Positions 1 through 10,649 of a DNA stretch of 64,000 nucleotides are shown piece by piece. A program made the translations under genes and the position numbers. The stretch lies in assembly GCF_000499845.2 (NCBI RefSeq), contig NC_023756.2, positions 35,894,970 through 35,958,969 of the forward strand. Reading direction: 5' to 3'. The first letter of the stretch is position 1. Every line of letters starts with the position of its first letter. Under the pieces are notes generated by a model that was not told where the DNA came from, did no database searches, and saw only the letters and a program-made list of their open reading frames with translations. This DNA is from Phaseolus vulgaris (lineage: Eukaryota > Streptophyta > Magnoliopsida > Fabales > Fabaceae).

Positions 1-605
1 ATCCCATCTGCAATGTATCGCCTATAAGGCGTCATCCATGTGTCCCCTTCCTCCAAGACGCACACCTGCGCACGACCCTTCTCTTCGGGCGAGGCCGCAT
101 AAACGCTGACGTTGGGGACCCTCGCCGTGTCCTGAATCAAAGATCGATGGCTCCTCGGCTCTCCTCTAGTCGTGCTGATATGGATGACATCCACCCTATT
201 ATCTGCCACAAACTTTCGCGGCGTCTTGAGGGTTTCCTGGATGACTGTCCTCTGCCTTCCCCCCTTGCCTGAGCTGGCCAGCTTGGCGAGCAGGTCAGCA
301 CGTGCATTTTGCTATCTCGGGACATGCACCAACTCAAACGCAGCGAAAGCTCCCTTCAGCACTTGGATGTACCTCAGATACGCTGCCATCTGCGGGTTCT
401 TTGCTTGATACTCCCCGGTCACCTGCCCCGTGACCAGCTGCGAGTCACTCTTCGCCAAAAGGCTTTGCGCGCCCATTTCCTTGGCTAAGAGCATTTCGGC
501 GATCAAAGCTTCGTATTTTGCCTGGTTATTGCTTGCCTTGAAGGCGAATCGCAGAGCTTGCTCAATCAACACCCCGTTGGGCCCCTCCAATACTATCCCG
601 GCGCC
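1..605 (-). pseudogene. Archaeal-type RNase H (aRNH) and integrase linker of TE-C
   Basis: Second RNase H of the Tat lineage, which would degrade the RNA strand of the RNA:DNA hybrid in the particle. The frame starts after the VDGSSNQ motif and is broken by a TAG near 596, where sister TE-B has Gln, and by another TAG near 323, where TE-B has Glu. KSDSQL and ARADLLAKLAS motifs are visible. The catalytic Glu of the AEYEAL motif is Lys here (AKYEAL, codon at 516-518), so the enzyme should be dead even apart from the stops. Integrase lies beyond the left edge. Confidence 0.85.
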
Positions 606-2126
606 GCTTCCCTATTGATTGGAGGATCCATCCACTAAAACCATCCACTGTGAACCTAGCTCCACTTCTTGGGGGACGCCTCCCGGTGAGAGCTCTGCGA
701 TGAAATCTGCATAAACTTGTCCCTTGATGGATCCCCTGGGCTCATATACTATATCGAATTCTGACAACTCCACCAACCAGCGAACCATCCTCCCAGCGAC
801 ATCCGGCTTCTGCAACACCTTCTGAATGGGGAGGTTCGTCATCACCACCACCGTAAAACTATGGAAATAGTGACAGAGCCTCCGTGCTGAAAAGAGTACT
901 GCCAGAGCAGCCTTCTCTAGCGATTCATACCTCGTCTCCGGGCCCTGCAAGGCCTTGCTCACGAAGTATATAGGCCTCTGCACCTGATCTTGCTCTTGAA
1001 CCAACACAGAGCTGATGGCCCATTCCGTTACTGCAAAGTACAAACAGAGGGGCTCGCCCTCCCGCGGCTTGCACAACACGGGAGGCGTCGCCAAGTACTC
1101 CTTCAGCCTGAGGAAAGTTGTCTCACATTCTTCTGTCCACACGAAACGGTTGTTCATTTTCAGGAACTGAAAATATGGGTGGCCTTTATCTCCACCAGCA
1201 GATACGAACCTTGACAAAGTCGCCATGCGCCCCGTCAACTACTGCATTTCCTTTACCGAGGCTGGGCTTCGCATGGCGATGATTGTTGCACACTTGTCGG
1301 GGTTCGCCTCTATCCCCCGCTCAGTGAGCATGAATCCTAAGAACTTTCCCGCCTCGACCCCAAAAACACACTTCTCCGGGTTCAGCTTGAGACGGTACTT
1401 AGCTATTGTGGCGAACAGTTCCTCCAAGTCAGCTGTGTGTCGCCCTCTCTCCTGGGAGGTCACCACCATGTCGTCAACATAGGCCTGCACGTTTCTACCC
1501 ACCATAGGTGCGAGGATCCTATCCATCAGTCTCTGGTAGGTGGCGCCTGCATTCTTTAGCCTAAACGGCATGACCTTGTAGCAGTAGCTACACGTCTCGG
1601 TCATGAACGCCGTTTTGCTTTCATCACGCGGATGCATCTTGATCTGATTGTACCCCAAGAATGCATCCAAGAAGCTCAGCATCTTGCAACCAGAGGCGCT
1701 GTCCAACAACGCGTCGATGCTGGGCAGTGGATACGAATCTTTGGGGCACGCCTTGTTCAAGTTTGTGAAGTCGACGCACATTCTCCATTTTCCATTCGCC
1801 TTCTTCACTAAGACGACGTTGGCCAACCACTCAGGGTATTGGATCTCCCTGATGTGTCCAACACTCAACAGTTTCTTCGTTTCTTCCTGCACGACGAGGC
1901 GCCTCTCCTCGTTGAACTTCCTCCTCCTCTGTCGTACAAGACGAACCTTAGGGTCCATGGTGAGATGATGGCATAGAAAATCTGGGTCGATGCCTGGCAT
2001 GTCCGAGGCGAACCATGTGAATGCGTCCAGGTGGCGCGATATTACCATCGCCACCTCATCCTGCTCTTCCTGGCTCAGTAATCGCCCCAACTTGAATACC
2101 TTGCCACCAATCTGCCTCTCGACCAC
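606..2126 (-). pseudogene. Reverse transcriptase and first RNase H of TE-C
   Basis: Gypsy RT that would copy the element RNA into cDNA in the cytoplasmic particle. The frame reads continuously from about 2126 to 612 except for one TAG at about 1236-1238, where TE-B has CAG (Gln). The RT core contains WRMCVDF, the LPSIDALLDSA region, FLDAFLGYNQI and AYVDDMVV (catalytic YVDD). The thumb and RNase H follow, with YFVSKALQGPETRYE and the VRWLVELSEFDI region. It aligns over its whole length with TE-B 17216-18677. It is a broken copy, not a host gene. Confidence 0.9.
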
Positions 2127-3221
2127 ATTGTCTACCGGCTGGGGTCACCTATACGGAACGCTCTCCGCACGAGACTCGCTTCTGTAGCCTTCTCTTCTAG
2201 GCGTCGCCTGGTCGGTTACTTCCTCTTCAGGCGAGGCCTCCTCAGCTACTCCCTCCATGGGCGAGGCCTCTCCGGGTACTTCCTCCATGGGCGAGGCCTC
2301 CCCATGCGATTCTTCCAAGGGTGCGGCTTCCCTAGGCGCCTCCTTCGCAGGTAGGGCCTCGACAGGCATCGCCTCCGCGGGCATCGCCTCCTCCAAAGGC
2401 TCCACCTCATGGGTGCATCTGCACTGGGCGGGCGTTCCCACACCATGAACACCCCCCCTCTTCATTTTTAAGCTATTCTCATAGCACTTTCGGGCCACTT
2501 CTTGATCGGATTTGATCACGATCACTCTGCCACTGAGGTCGGGTAGCTTCAGCTTCATGTGGCGTGTCAAGGACACCCCCCTCAATCTATTCAAAGCTGG
2601 CCTCCCCAGCAGGATGCTATACGCTGAGTTGGCGTTCACTACTAAATATCTGATGTTTTCGGTACGTGACGCCGTTCCATCCGTAAACGTCGTCCTTAGC
2701 TCCAGGTAGCCACGTACCTCCACTTGGTCCCCTGCGAACCCATACAAACATCCAGTGTATGGCCTCAGCAGGTCAGGGGACAACTGCAGCTTGTTGAAGG
2801 TGGACCAGAACATGACATCTACAGAACTGCCCTGCTCCACGAGGACTCGGTGCACCCTTCTCCTAGTGGTGACGACCGAAATGACCACGGGGTCATTATC
2901 ATGTGGGACAACATCGTGCAGGTCAGCCTTTGTGAACACAAGGTCTGACTCCCACGGGTCATCCAACCCTTCTTCAGCTACGGAATTAACTGACCTCACA
3001 TACCTCTTGCGCTGAGAGGCAGTGGGTCCTCCTCCTGAGAAGCCACCAGAGATGGTGTTCACCTCTCCGTGGATCGGCATCTCATGCGCCTGATCCTCCT
3101 CTGGCACCGCCAGGGCCGCGACCGTAGAATACCCGGCCAGATAATCCTTCAGGAATCCGTTCTTCACCAGCTCATCTAACTGATGGCCCAGCGCCAAACA
3201 GTTGTTGATGTGATGCCCAAA
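2127..3221 (-). pseudogene. Gag end, aspartic protease and linker of TE-C
   Basis: Contains the end of gag (a zinc-knuckle-like GHH..C region spills over from 3225), then a retropepsin-like domain, then a Glu/Ala/Pro-rich linker before RT. The active-site region reads VLVEQGSSVDVMFW where a canonical gypsy protease has D-S/T-G, and the flap and hydrophobic-Gly end (ILLGRPALN) are present. The Asp is replaced by Glu, so protease activity is doubtful. A TGA at about 2142-2144 separates this part from RT. Confidence 0.85.
2205..2400 (-). repeat. Degenerate short repeat coding an acidic linker
   Basis: Imperfect repeats of roughly 30 bases built around GGCGAGGCCTC. They encode a reiterated E-A-S-P-M-E-E type peptide between protease and RT. 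The same linker in TE-B (17040-17200) is also acidic and repetitive but differs in sequence, so the linker is evolving quickly. Confidence 0.75.
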
Positions 3222-3843
3222 CGCCTAGTGGAACTCGCACCACGCGTCTTTGTGAGGTCCCAGCACTTTGTCAGTCTTCACTGGGGGCCTCAGCCTGTCT
3301 GCTATGTTAGGCACGACGATGAGATCTTTCAGCTCTACCACGAAACTTTGCCTTAACGGCCTATTCCCCTCCCTCGTCGGCCTATTCCCCTCTGCTCGAC
3401 CCCTAGCCTGGGGCCTCCTCGCCTCATATGGGCGCTTCCTGTCCTGGCTCTTTCTTTCGTTGACCCTAGCGGGCTGTGCACGCGACGACGCTCTTGGGTG
3501 TGCGGGTGCAACACATGTGCGTTTCTCACATACCTCGCCCTCAGTGGCGATGTGTTCCACGGCATGACGCCTAATCTCAGCAAAGGTTCGGGGGCGGCTT
3601 CGGATGATTGACTCCCAGAATGGTCCAGGGCACATCCCCTTCCTGAACGCATATACAATCATCGGTTCCTCCGTGGTGCCATCCTTCACCACTTGCGCCC
3701 CGAAGCGGTTGATGTACTCTTTCAAGGTCTCGCCTTGATACTGCTTCACGTAAAAAAGGTCATACGAAACTGGTGGAGGAGCCCAATTCGCAATGTACTG
3801 CTCCCTGAACAACTGTGAGAGTTGTGCGAAGGAGGTGATGTGG
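3222..3843 (-). pseudogene. Gag, central and C-terminal part of TE-C
   Basis: Capsid-type Retrotrans_gag segment beginning FREQYIANWAPPPVSYDLF, followed by a basic Arg/Pro-rich stretch and a CX2HX4HX4C knuckle-like motif. A TAG at about 3222-3224 falls inside that motif, where TE-B has Glu. The N-terminal part of the same gag is at 27612-28093. The open frame stops at the TE-A junction, so this is a split pseudogene. Confidence 0.88.
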
Positions 3844-4883
3844 AGATGCGAATCAAATAGATGTCATCAATAGAAGAAATGGACAAGGGCCGAAGCATTT
3901 AAATTTCTTCTTATTAATCTTTGCAAAAGATGAGGCCCAAGCCCAAAGCCCAAGCCCAAGAAAGCCCACTCCAATAAAAGAATAAGTAGGAGCATGGCTA
4001 GATCTTTGGGAAGAGATTGCCAAATGAAATCTCTCTTTGTAATATCTCTTGTATTAAATTGTAAATAAGATAGGATAGCCTTAGGGAAGTGCCTAAAAAG
4101 GAAAATAAAAGAAACTATGAATGTAAAGGCACTTTTAGTCACTAGTTACTTAGAAATGGCTAGGAAGGTCACCTTTTGGCCTAATTAGGTACCTTTTGTT
4201 CATAGAAGGAACTTGAAGGAGCCTTTCCTTCCTTCCTTACCTAGAGGGCCGGTCATCTCCCATGCTATAAAAGGAGAGCCTTGCCTCATTGTAAAGGAGA
4301 TTTGAAAATTGGAAGTAATGAAACTCTAGTGAAGTTTAGAGAAAGTTGTGAGTGTTGACTCTTCTTCTCTCTTTAGTCTCATCTTGTGAGCTCTTGGGAC
4401 TCTCAAGTGGCGGCACCACCACTCATCTTGGAAGCAACCACCCTCCAAGTGGCGTGAAGATCATCCCTTGATCAACAACCACATAAGTCTTTCTTTCCAT
4501 CTCCTTTTTCTTCCGTTTTGTGTTCTTTGTTGGTTTCCCTATTCCTTGTTCGCTGCAATCTATCCTTGGTGTTTTTTTTATCTTTTTCTGCATGTTATTC
4601 CCCTTATAATCAGTGCAGATCTGTTGTACTCTTGTTGTTCTTGGTTCGTTTTCATTTTGGTATCATTTTACATGCGAAATCTTGTTGTTTTCAAGTTCTT
4701 CTACATGGGTTTTGTTCTTTTGCTCATTTCATTCGGTAGATCCTTGTATGATGCGTTAACTTGCTGTTCTTGGCACTGTTCTTGTGATTCCTGAACTATT
4801 CTTGAGTAGTTCTTGGGGTTTACTTGCTGTTTTAAAGTTACCCATTCATTCTATATCCATATCATGGTATTGGAATCATATCA
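3844..4883 (+). repeat. TE-A 5' LTR
   Basis: Ends ...GGAATCATATCA, with the primer site two bases after. The start reads AGATGCGAATCAAA, aligning with TGATGAGAATCAAA of the solo LTR at 9633-10644, so the leading TG has probably mutated to AG. It contains a repeated CCCAAGCCCAAAG tract near 3930, a TATA box, and an AAGTGGCG motif pair near 4406 and 4449 shared with the other LTRs of this superfamily. Confidence 0.8.
4266..4272 (+). promoter_or_regulatory. TATA box in TE-A 5' LTR
   Basis: TATAAAA in the context GCTATAAAAGGAG. It is placed mid-LTR as expected for the U3/R promoter. The 3' LTR has TATATAA at 13443-13449 in the corresponding position. Confidence 0.65.
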
Positions 4884-4885
4884 TG

Positions 4886-4897
4886 TGGTATCAGAGC
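4886..4897 (+). other. Primer binding site, initiator tRNA-Met type
   Basis: TGGTATCAGAGC, complementary to the 3' end of plant initiator tRNA-Met, two bases after the LTR end. Confidence 0.85.
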
Positions 4898-5345
4898 ATG
4901 TAGGAAAAGATTTTTTAGGAATGATTTTATTTGGAAAAATAGGCGATAAGAAAAAATCATCCTTAACATTCTTTATCCAATATGGTGTATAAGTAGGAAT
5001 CTTGGGTAATGAAAAAGACAAAGAAGAAGGATACCTTGTAGGAGTAGCACGAATAAAAATTGAATTAGTTGAGAAGGTATTATGACTCGGTTTATCATGT
5101 ACTTCATTTGCTTTTTCATTTTCTCTTTTAGTTTTTATTTTTATTTGGTCCTCTTTGGGATTGGTCCTATATGCAGGGCGATTTGGTGAACAAACCCCGG
5201 GCATGAAGTCTATTTGGTGTTTAATCTCTCTTAGAAGTGGTAAGCTTTTAGGAGGATCTTGAAACACATCTTCATATTCCTTTACCAAATTGTCCAAGCA
5301 AGTAGAATGAACCTTATCCGTTTCACACTCAAGAGTCCTAAGCAT
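4898..5345 (-). pseudogene. Inverted gypsy pol fragment in TE-A leader
   Basis: On the minus strand, about 5393 down to 5170 encodes the protease-RT connector ([13 protein letters not shown], then HQIDFMPG and NRPAYRTNPKE). The plus-strand RT starting at 5346 encodes its own version of the same segment ([21 protein letters not shown]). The two are similar but not identical, so this is a head-to-head junction of two related copies rather than a recent perfect palindrome. Positions 4898-5150 have no recognisable domain. Confidence 0.7.
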
Positions 5346-6832
5346 ACGCTTCTTATTTCTAGACATGAGGTCCAAGGGGATATAGTTGCTCACAATCCTA
5401 TTTTCTTAGCTATTCCTAGACCTCTTAAGTTAGAATCACTTGAGGATAATCCACATTGTTTGGATAATTTGGTAAAGGAGTTTCAAGATGTGTTTCAAGA
5501 TCCTCCTAAAGGCCTTCCACCTTTAAGAGGGATTGAGCACCAAATTGATTTAATTCCGGGCTCTTCTTTACCAAATCGTCCGACCTATAGGACCAACACA
5601 AGTGAAACTAGGGAAATTCGCCAACAAGTTGAAGAATTGATTGCTAAAGGGTGGGTTCAAGATAGTATGAGCCCTTGTGCTATGCCTATTATACTTGTCC
5701 CTAAGAAAGATGGAACATGGAGGATGTGTTCCGATTGTAGGGCTATAAACAACATTACAATTAAGTATAGGCATCCCATACCTAAGCTTGATGATTTGTT
5801 GGATGAATTGCATGGTTCCAAAATTTGTACAAAGATTGATCTTAAAAGCGGCTACAATCAAATCCGAATAAAACCGGGTGATGAATGGAAGACGGCTTTT
5901 AAGACCAAATTTGGGTTATATGAATGGTTAGTTATGCCAATTGGTTTAACTAATGCTCCAAGTACTTTCATGCGCCTCATGCATCATGTTTTAAGACCTT
6001 TCATTGGCAAGTTTGTTGTTGTTTATTTTGATGATATCCTCATTTATAGCTTTTCTTTGATTGACCATAGGATGCATGTTAGACAAGTCTTAGAAACCCT
6101 TAGGAAAGAACATTTGTATGCTAACCTTGGTAAATGTATGTTTGCACTTGATCACATAGAATTCCTAGGGTTTGTTGTGAGTGTAAAGGGGTTCATGTCG
6201 ACCAATCTAAGGTCATAGCCATTCAAAATTGGCCAACCCCTACCAATGTGAATGATGTCCGAAGTTTTCATGGCCTTGTTTCTTTTTATAGAAGGTTTGT
6301 GCCCAACTTTGGTACCATAGCCACACCTCTCAATGATATAGTGAAAAAGGATGTGGTTTTTAAATGGGGAGAAGCACAACAACATGCTTTTGATGTTTTA
6401 AAAGAAAAATTGACTAATGCTCCCATTTTAGCCCTTCCTAATTTTGCTAAAACATTTGAGATTGAATGTGATGCTTCAAGTATACGCATTGGGGCTGTTC
6501 TCCTTCAAGAGGGTCACCCCATAGCTTACTTTAGTGAAAAATTAAAAGGTAGTCATCTCAACTATTCCACTTATGATAAAGAATTATATGCACTTGTTAG
6601 AGCTTTGTTTACTTGGCAACATTATCTTTTTCCTAAAGAGTTTGTGATTCATAGTGATCATGAATCTCTTAAATATTTGAAAAGCCAAAACAAACTCAAT
6701 AAGAGGCATGCTAAGTGGGTGGAATTCCTTAAGCAATTTCCTTATGTGATCAAACATAAGCAAGGAAAAAATAATGTTGTGGCCGATGCACTTTCTAGAC
6801 GCTATGCTTTGCTCAATCTTTTGGGTTCATAA
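5346..6832 (+). pseudogene. TE-A reverse transcriptase and RNase H
   Basis: Gypsy RT with [33 protein letters not shown] and catalytic YFDDILIYS (Y at 6024-6026), followed by RNase H ([54 protein letters not shown]). A one-base loss in the G run near 6188-6192 shifts the frame between the RT palm and thumb, so the two halves are read in different frames. RNase H catalytic Asp, Glu and Asp are still present. It is a dead copy. Confidence 0.9.
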
Positions 6833-7171
6833 TTTCTTGGGTTTGATCACATTAAGGATCTTTATCATGATGACCTTGATTTTTCTCTTATCTATTAAGA
6901 GTGTATTAAAGGAGGACACAAAGATTTTTTTATACAAGATGGCTTTCTTTTCAAAGGAAAACGTCTTTGTGTTCCCCAAAGCTCCATTAGACTATCTCTT
7001 GTTAGAAAGGCTCATGAGGAAGGATTAATGGGCCATTTTGGGGTTGCAAAAACTTTGGATGTGTTACATGAGCATTTCTTTTGGCCTCATATGCATAAGC
7101 ATGTTCATAGTTTGTGTGATAAATGCATAGCTTGTCGTAGAGCTAAATCTAGAGTGCATCCCCATGGTTTA
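6833..7171 (+). pseudogene. TE-A integrase, N-terminal zinc-binding part
   Basis: After in-frame stops near 6830 and 6897, the sequence encodes an HHCC domain (HEEGLMGHFG ... HSLCDKCIACRRAKS) ending at HPHGL, where TE-D inserts. The next residues of the same domain resume at 9521. GTTTA is present on both sides (7167-7171 and 9516-9520). Confidence 0.85.
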
Positions 7172-7959
7172 TGATCCTGCCAGTTGACTTAGAGATAGAG
7201 CGTTGCCTCGTCACGAACCTCCTCACCAGCTTGACTCCACGTGCCCTTCAAGTCCACACCACAGAAAGCCTCTTCTGAGAACCTGAAAACACAAGGTGGC
7301 GCCTCTGCGGCTGGTGGCGCTCTGACGCTCAAGTCAGTAACAAGAACACCCAAAGACTCAGAGAAAATATGCTCTGTAGGACCGTACTAAAGCACACAAC
7401 CCTAGCAAATGAGCCGTAATGAAAAACGTACCTCTGCAGATTCTGTTAAGCTTACCTTTATAGCTAGGTTTCCTCTCTCTCCAGGTCGTTATGCTTTTGG
7501 ACGCGTGGCTCGCATCCAGCCCTGCACGTGTCGCCATCTGGGTTGGGATAGCAGGTAACGCCCAGCCCTACACGTGTCATCATCTGAGCTAGGATAACTC
7601 GAGCGTCATTTCTCTATTGCATCCAACCTTACACGTGTCATCATTTGGGTTGGAGTAAAAGGTAGCATCCAACCCTACACGTGTCGTCATCTGGGTTGGG
7701 GCAACTTGAACGTTATTTCTGTGTAGTAACCAGCCGCGCAGCTAAGTCATCTACTCATGGAGCAAGCTAACACGCAATGTGCCTTAGAACACCACCTGAC
7801 CAGCCGAGTATCGGGTGCCTTGTAACACGCCGCTTCCACAAACGGCGACTACACTAGCTTCTGAACCACTCGCCCTTCTTTAGCCACATGCTCTGCTAAA
7901 CCCGCCTCACGTAGTCACGTGCTAGACACGTCATCACACCCGATGACCTGGTCGGTACA
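7172..7959 (-). repeat. TE-D 3' LTR
   Basis: Read on the minus strand it begins TGTACCGACC and ends GTCAACTGGCAGGATCA, like the TE-C LTR end (GTCAACCGGCAGGAACA). A TATA box (CTATAAAGG on minus) lies near 7456-7465. The U3 carries the CACGTGTC repeats. Confidence 0.85.
7514..7690. repeat. Four-copy repeat with CACGTGTC cores in TE-D U3
   Basis: Units of about 46-61 bases containing CCAACCCTACACGTGTC. The CACGTGTC cores are at 7524-7531, 7571-7578, 7632-7639 and 7678-7685. ACGTGTC is the core of plant ABA-response elements/G-boxes (established motif). Function in this LTR is inferred. Confidence 0.8.
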
Positions 7960-7970
7960 CAAGCCCCCCA
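7960..7970 (-). other. Polypurine tract of TE-D
   Basis: Minus strand TGGGGGGCTT directly before the LTR start TGTACC, the plus-strand primer position. Confidence 0.75.
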
Positions 7971-8517
7971 GTCTCGAGCTGCGACTTGTTTAGCGAGAAG
8001 ACTAAGAGGTTTAAATCTGGCGGCCTACGTGGCTTCGTGCGTTGGCGCTCATACTGTTCACTGACTTGACATTTCACCAACTTCTTCGATCACTCGACAC
8101 GTGGACTCATCAACGGCCATTATCCACTGTCGTTTGCGCTTCTCGCAACGTTCGCAACTCTTAAACACTTCGCGCCATTTCACATTATCTTCTACCTCTC
8201 TTCAAACTCTTGTAACGCTCCAACGAACGCTCCGATTCCCCCAACCTCCATCTTTCTGAGTACTCTTCTAATCATCTAAAGGTAACTTTTTTATCACTTC
8301 TACTGATATTTGATGCATTTTGATCGGTTTGCATCATCCATTACCTGTCTGGAGCATACGTTGTGGGATGTTTTCTCTGCTTTGTTTTCTCTTTTCTTCG
8401 TTTAGGGTTTCTTCACTTTTCTCTGCGAGCCCCTCTTGTTCTTCCCTCTTCTCCTCTTCTGTCGAGTCTTTCTGTTTATGAACTCTTATACCTTTTCGTC
8501 TTCTTGCATCTTCCTCG
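7971..8517 (+). other. Upstream region of the TE-D antisense gene
   Basis: No coding domain. It is a pyrimidine-rich leader with a plausible splice donor AAAGGTAACTT at about 8281. TE-B has a donor at the equivalent place in its antisense leader (AAAGGTATGA, minus, 25606/25605). This suggests a leader intron ending before the ATG at 8518. The acceptor is not clear here. Confidence 0.45.
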
Positions 8518-9486
8518 ATGACTCGCTCAAAAATCACACCAAACCCTCCTCCACCTCCTCGCAACCCTCCGGCGAAAACCCGTAGGGCAAACCCTTCTTC
8601 TTCCCGCGACCCCCCAAGGGGTCCCAACGTTCCTTCCGACCGAGTCGCGAGACCCGCGTCCTCTCATTCTAGCCAACCACAACCAAACCCACCACAAACC
8701 AGCGCGGTGGTGAAACCTCTTCCAGATTACAAACGGCTATACCCGTGGGCCTCCGCAACCTTGCTGGGTGACACTTCATCCGTCAACTCCGATTGCGACA
8801 TCCTTCGGCTCAAGAAAGGTGATAAGGAGCACCTCTCTTTCAGCAAAGAGCACGATGACAAAGTATCCGTGCGTCCTTGTCCTCCCGGTGAGCCCATCTG
8901 CACCGACGATCAGGGGAGCGACGACGCCCCCTTCTGCTTCTTTTACACCACCATGTTCAAGAAGGTCAAGCTTCGATTTCCCTAAACACGCTTTGAGAGG
9001 GAGCTCCTGACCGAGCTTGACATAGCCCCCGCCCAGCTCCATCCAAACAGCTGGGCGTTCGTACGGGCTTACCAGATCCTCTGCGCACACTTGGGACATC
9101 CGGCCTCGGTGGATGTGTTCCTCTACTTATTCGAGGCGAAGAACCCGGGCGATCGTCTATGGGTCAGCCTCAATGGGATCGCCGGGAGGTCCATTCTTTC
9201 CATCTTCCAGCAATCCTATAAGGATTGGAAGGGGAAGTTCGTGCGTGTATGCTGCAATGATCAAGACCCTTCCCTTCTCGACGGGTTCCCCTTGTATTGG
9301 GTGAACAAAGGGAAGAAAGAGTCGAGCTTTAGGAAGGCTAGGGAGCCAGAAAAGATGGGGGAGCTCGACAAGGACTTGTGCGGTTTCTGGAAGAAAGTCG
9401 CTTCTTCCAACGTGACCCTGTCGACTGCCTCCATCGTCTCCTTCGAGTTTTATGAAAGCCAATTGGACTTTCACATAGGTCTGTCC
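8518..9486 (+). pseudogene. Antisense gene of Tat elements (putative gypsy-type transposon domain), exon 1
   Basis: Protein starting MTRSKITPNPPPPPRNPP, a Pro-rich lead, then a globular domain: YPWASATLLGD, VSVRPCPPGEPICTDD, FFYTTMFKKV, ELDIAPAQLHPNSWAFVRAYQIL, DVFLYLFEAK, DGFPLYWV. The same domain is found on the minus strand of TE-B twice (21046-22011 and 24740-25361). It resembles the family catalogued as putative gypsy-type transposon (PF04195-like, from memory), and its function is unknown. One in-frame TAA lies at about 8983-8985. The reading ends near a GT donor around 9476-9480, after which the element is truncated. Confidence 0.78.
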
Positions 9487-9520
9487 TTAAGCCTTCAAGT
9501 TCTCTTAGCTGTACAGTTTA

Positions 9521-9632
9521 TATACTCCTCTTCCTATCCCTTCAATGCCTTGGGCTGATATTTCTATGGATTTCATCTTATGATTACCCTAGACATCAAA
9601 GGGTAAGGATTCCATTTTTGTGGTAGGGGATC
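9521..9632 (+). pseudogene. TE-A integrase core fragment with first catalytic Asp
   Basis: Resumes at YTPLPIPSMPWADISMDF, where the Asp of DISMDF is the first D of the integrase DDE triad, and runs to FVVGD at the solo LTR. Two in-frame stops (near 9558 and 9567) lie within 112 bases. TSD GTTTA is on the left, and GGATC (9628-9632) is duplicated on the right at 10645-10649. Confidence 0.82.
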
Positions 9633-10644
9633 TGATGTGATTCCAATAGCAAAGAAGAGATGATTCTTTGACATTCTATGGAATCATCTTGAGTTGGTTA
9701 TGAGATAGACACTTTATCATAGAATTGGATCAAGGTTCTATGAACAAGAACTCACCAAAACTAGTGCCAAAACACAAACTCATATGGAAGTTCCAATTAT
9801 TGTCAAATTGAACCGATTAAAATGGAACAAAAGATAAGAAAACTAAAATAGAAGTGCTGGAAATTAAAAGGCACCGAACCAAAATCAAAATAGAAGAAGA
9901 ACAGCAGCTGGAAAATGAAAAATGCCGAACCAAAAGACAAGGAACACAAGCTAAAACATGAACATAAAAAGAGAAGGAAGGAAGGAGAAGAGAAAGCTCA
10001 TGAAGATGGAGGAATGGTTGGATGATCACGCCACTAGGAGGATGGAGACTCCAAGATAAGTGTGCAAGCCGCCACTTGAGATAACCATGGAACCTTCAAG
10101 ATAAGACTAGTGAAGAAGGCACAAAGCTCTCCAATGCTCTCTCAAAAATTGAGTATAGTTTCTCTAATTAAAATTCAAATCTGAAAAATACAAAGGCAGC
10201 ACCTTAATTTATAGCCTAGAGGTGCTGAAAAATAGGTGGGAAAACTCAAATAAACTCATTTGAAATTCCCACCAAAAAACAAGTCACATGGGAGGTGTGA
10301 CCTTTTTCTACTATGACACCTCCTAAAAACTACACCTACACCACTCTCCTAAGTCACATGGACAATGTGACTTTATTTTACATTTTCACACTCCTTTATT
10401 TAATAACCACACCTCCTAAAACTATACAAGAGTATTTCAAAGCTTGGCCTTGCCCCTCATGGGATGGACTTGGGCTCTTTGGGCTTTGGCCTTCTTGGGC
10501 TTGGGCTTGGGCTTTGGGCTTGGGCCTCATCTTTATTTTATGTCTTCTTTTAATTTTGAGAAGACTAGAAGGAAGAACTTCAAATGTGAGGGTGGATGTC
10601 CTCTTCCTCCATTAATAAAAGCCTCCTTTATTTGATTCTCATCA
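9633..10644 (-). repeat. Gypsy solo LTR (TE-A superfamily)
   Basis: Minus strand reads TGATGAGAATCAAA ... GGAATCACATCA and is flanked by GGATC on both sides. No internal sequence remains, so this is a solo LTR made by recombination between a pair. It shares termini, the CCCAAGCCCAAAG tract (near 10490-10535), the AAGTGGCGG motif and a TATA box (minus, about 10210-10217) with the TE-A LTRs, but is a distinct subfamily. Confidence 0.9.
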
Positions 10645-10649
10645 GGATC

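Larger units (their letters stand above)
1..3843 (-). mobile_element. TE-C, Tat-lineage Ty3/gypsy, 3' portion
   Basis: Minus-strand gypsy element running off the left edge. Reading right to left it holds the middle and end of gag, protease, RT, RNase H and the start of an archaeal-type RNase H. It is split from its own gag start and 5' LTR (27607-29645) by TE-A. The gag reading is continuous across the two halves once the duplicated TGTGG is discounted. It is the sister family of TE-B at 13802-27322, and the domain order is the same. Confidence 0.93.
7172..9515 (-). mobile_element. TE-D, internally deleted Tat-lineage gypsy
   Basis: Minus-oriented element with TSD GTTTA. It retains one LTR (7172-7959), the adjacent polypurine tract and the 5' part of the antisense gene. 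The gag-pol region and almost all of the second LTR are missing. The right end is only a short sequence ending CTGTACA, whose last bases match the LTR terminus. LTR ends and coding sequence place it in the family of TE-B and TE-C. Confidence 0.8.

Noticed and set aside
4468..4794. Cys/Phe-rich open frame that looks like a membrane protein
   Set aside because: Lies wholly within the TE-A 5' LTR U5 region and has no homologue in the related LTRs.
4886..4897. Possible tRNA-Met gene from the TGGTATCAGAGC matches (also 42058 and 60123)
   Set aside because: Only the 3' terminal complement is present next to LTRs; these are primer binding sites, not tRNA genes.
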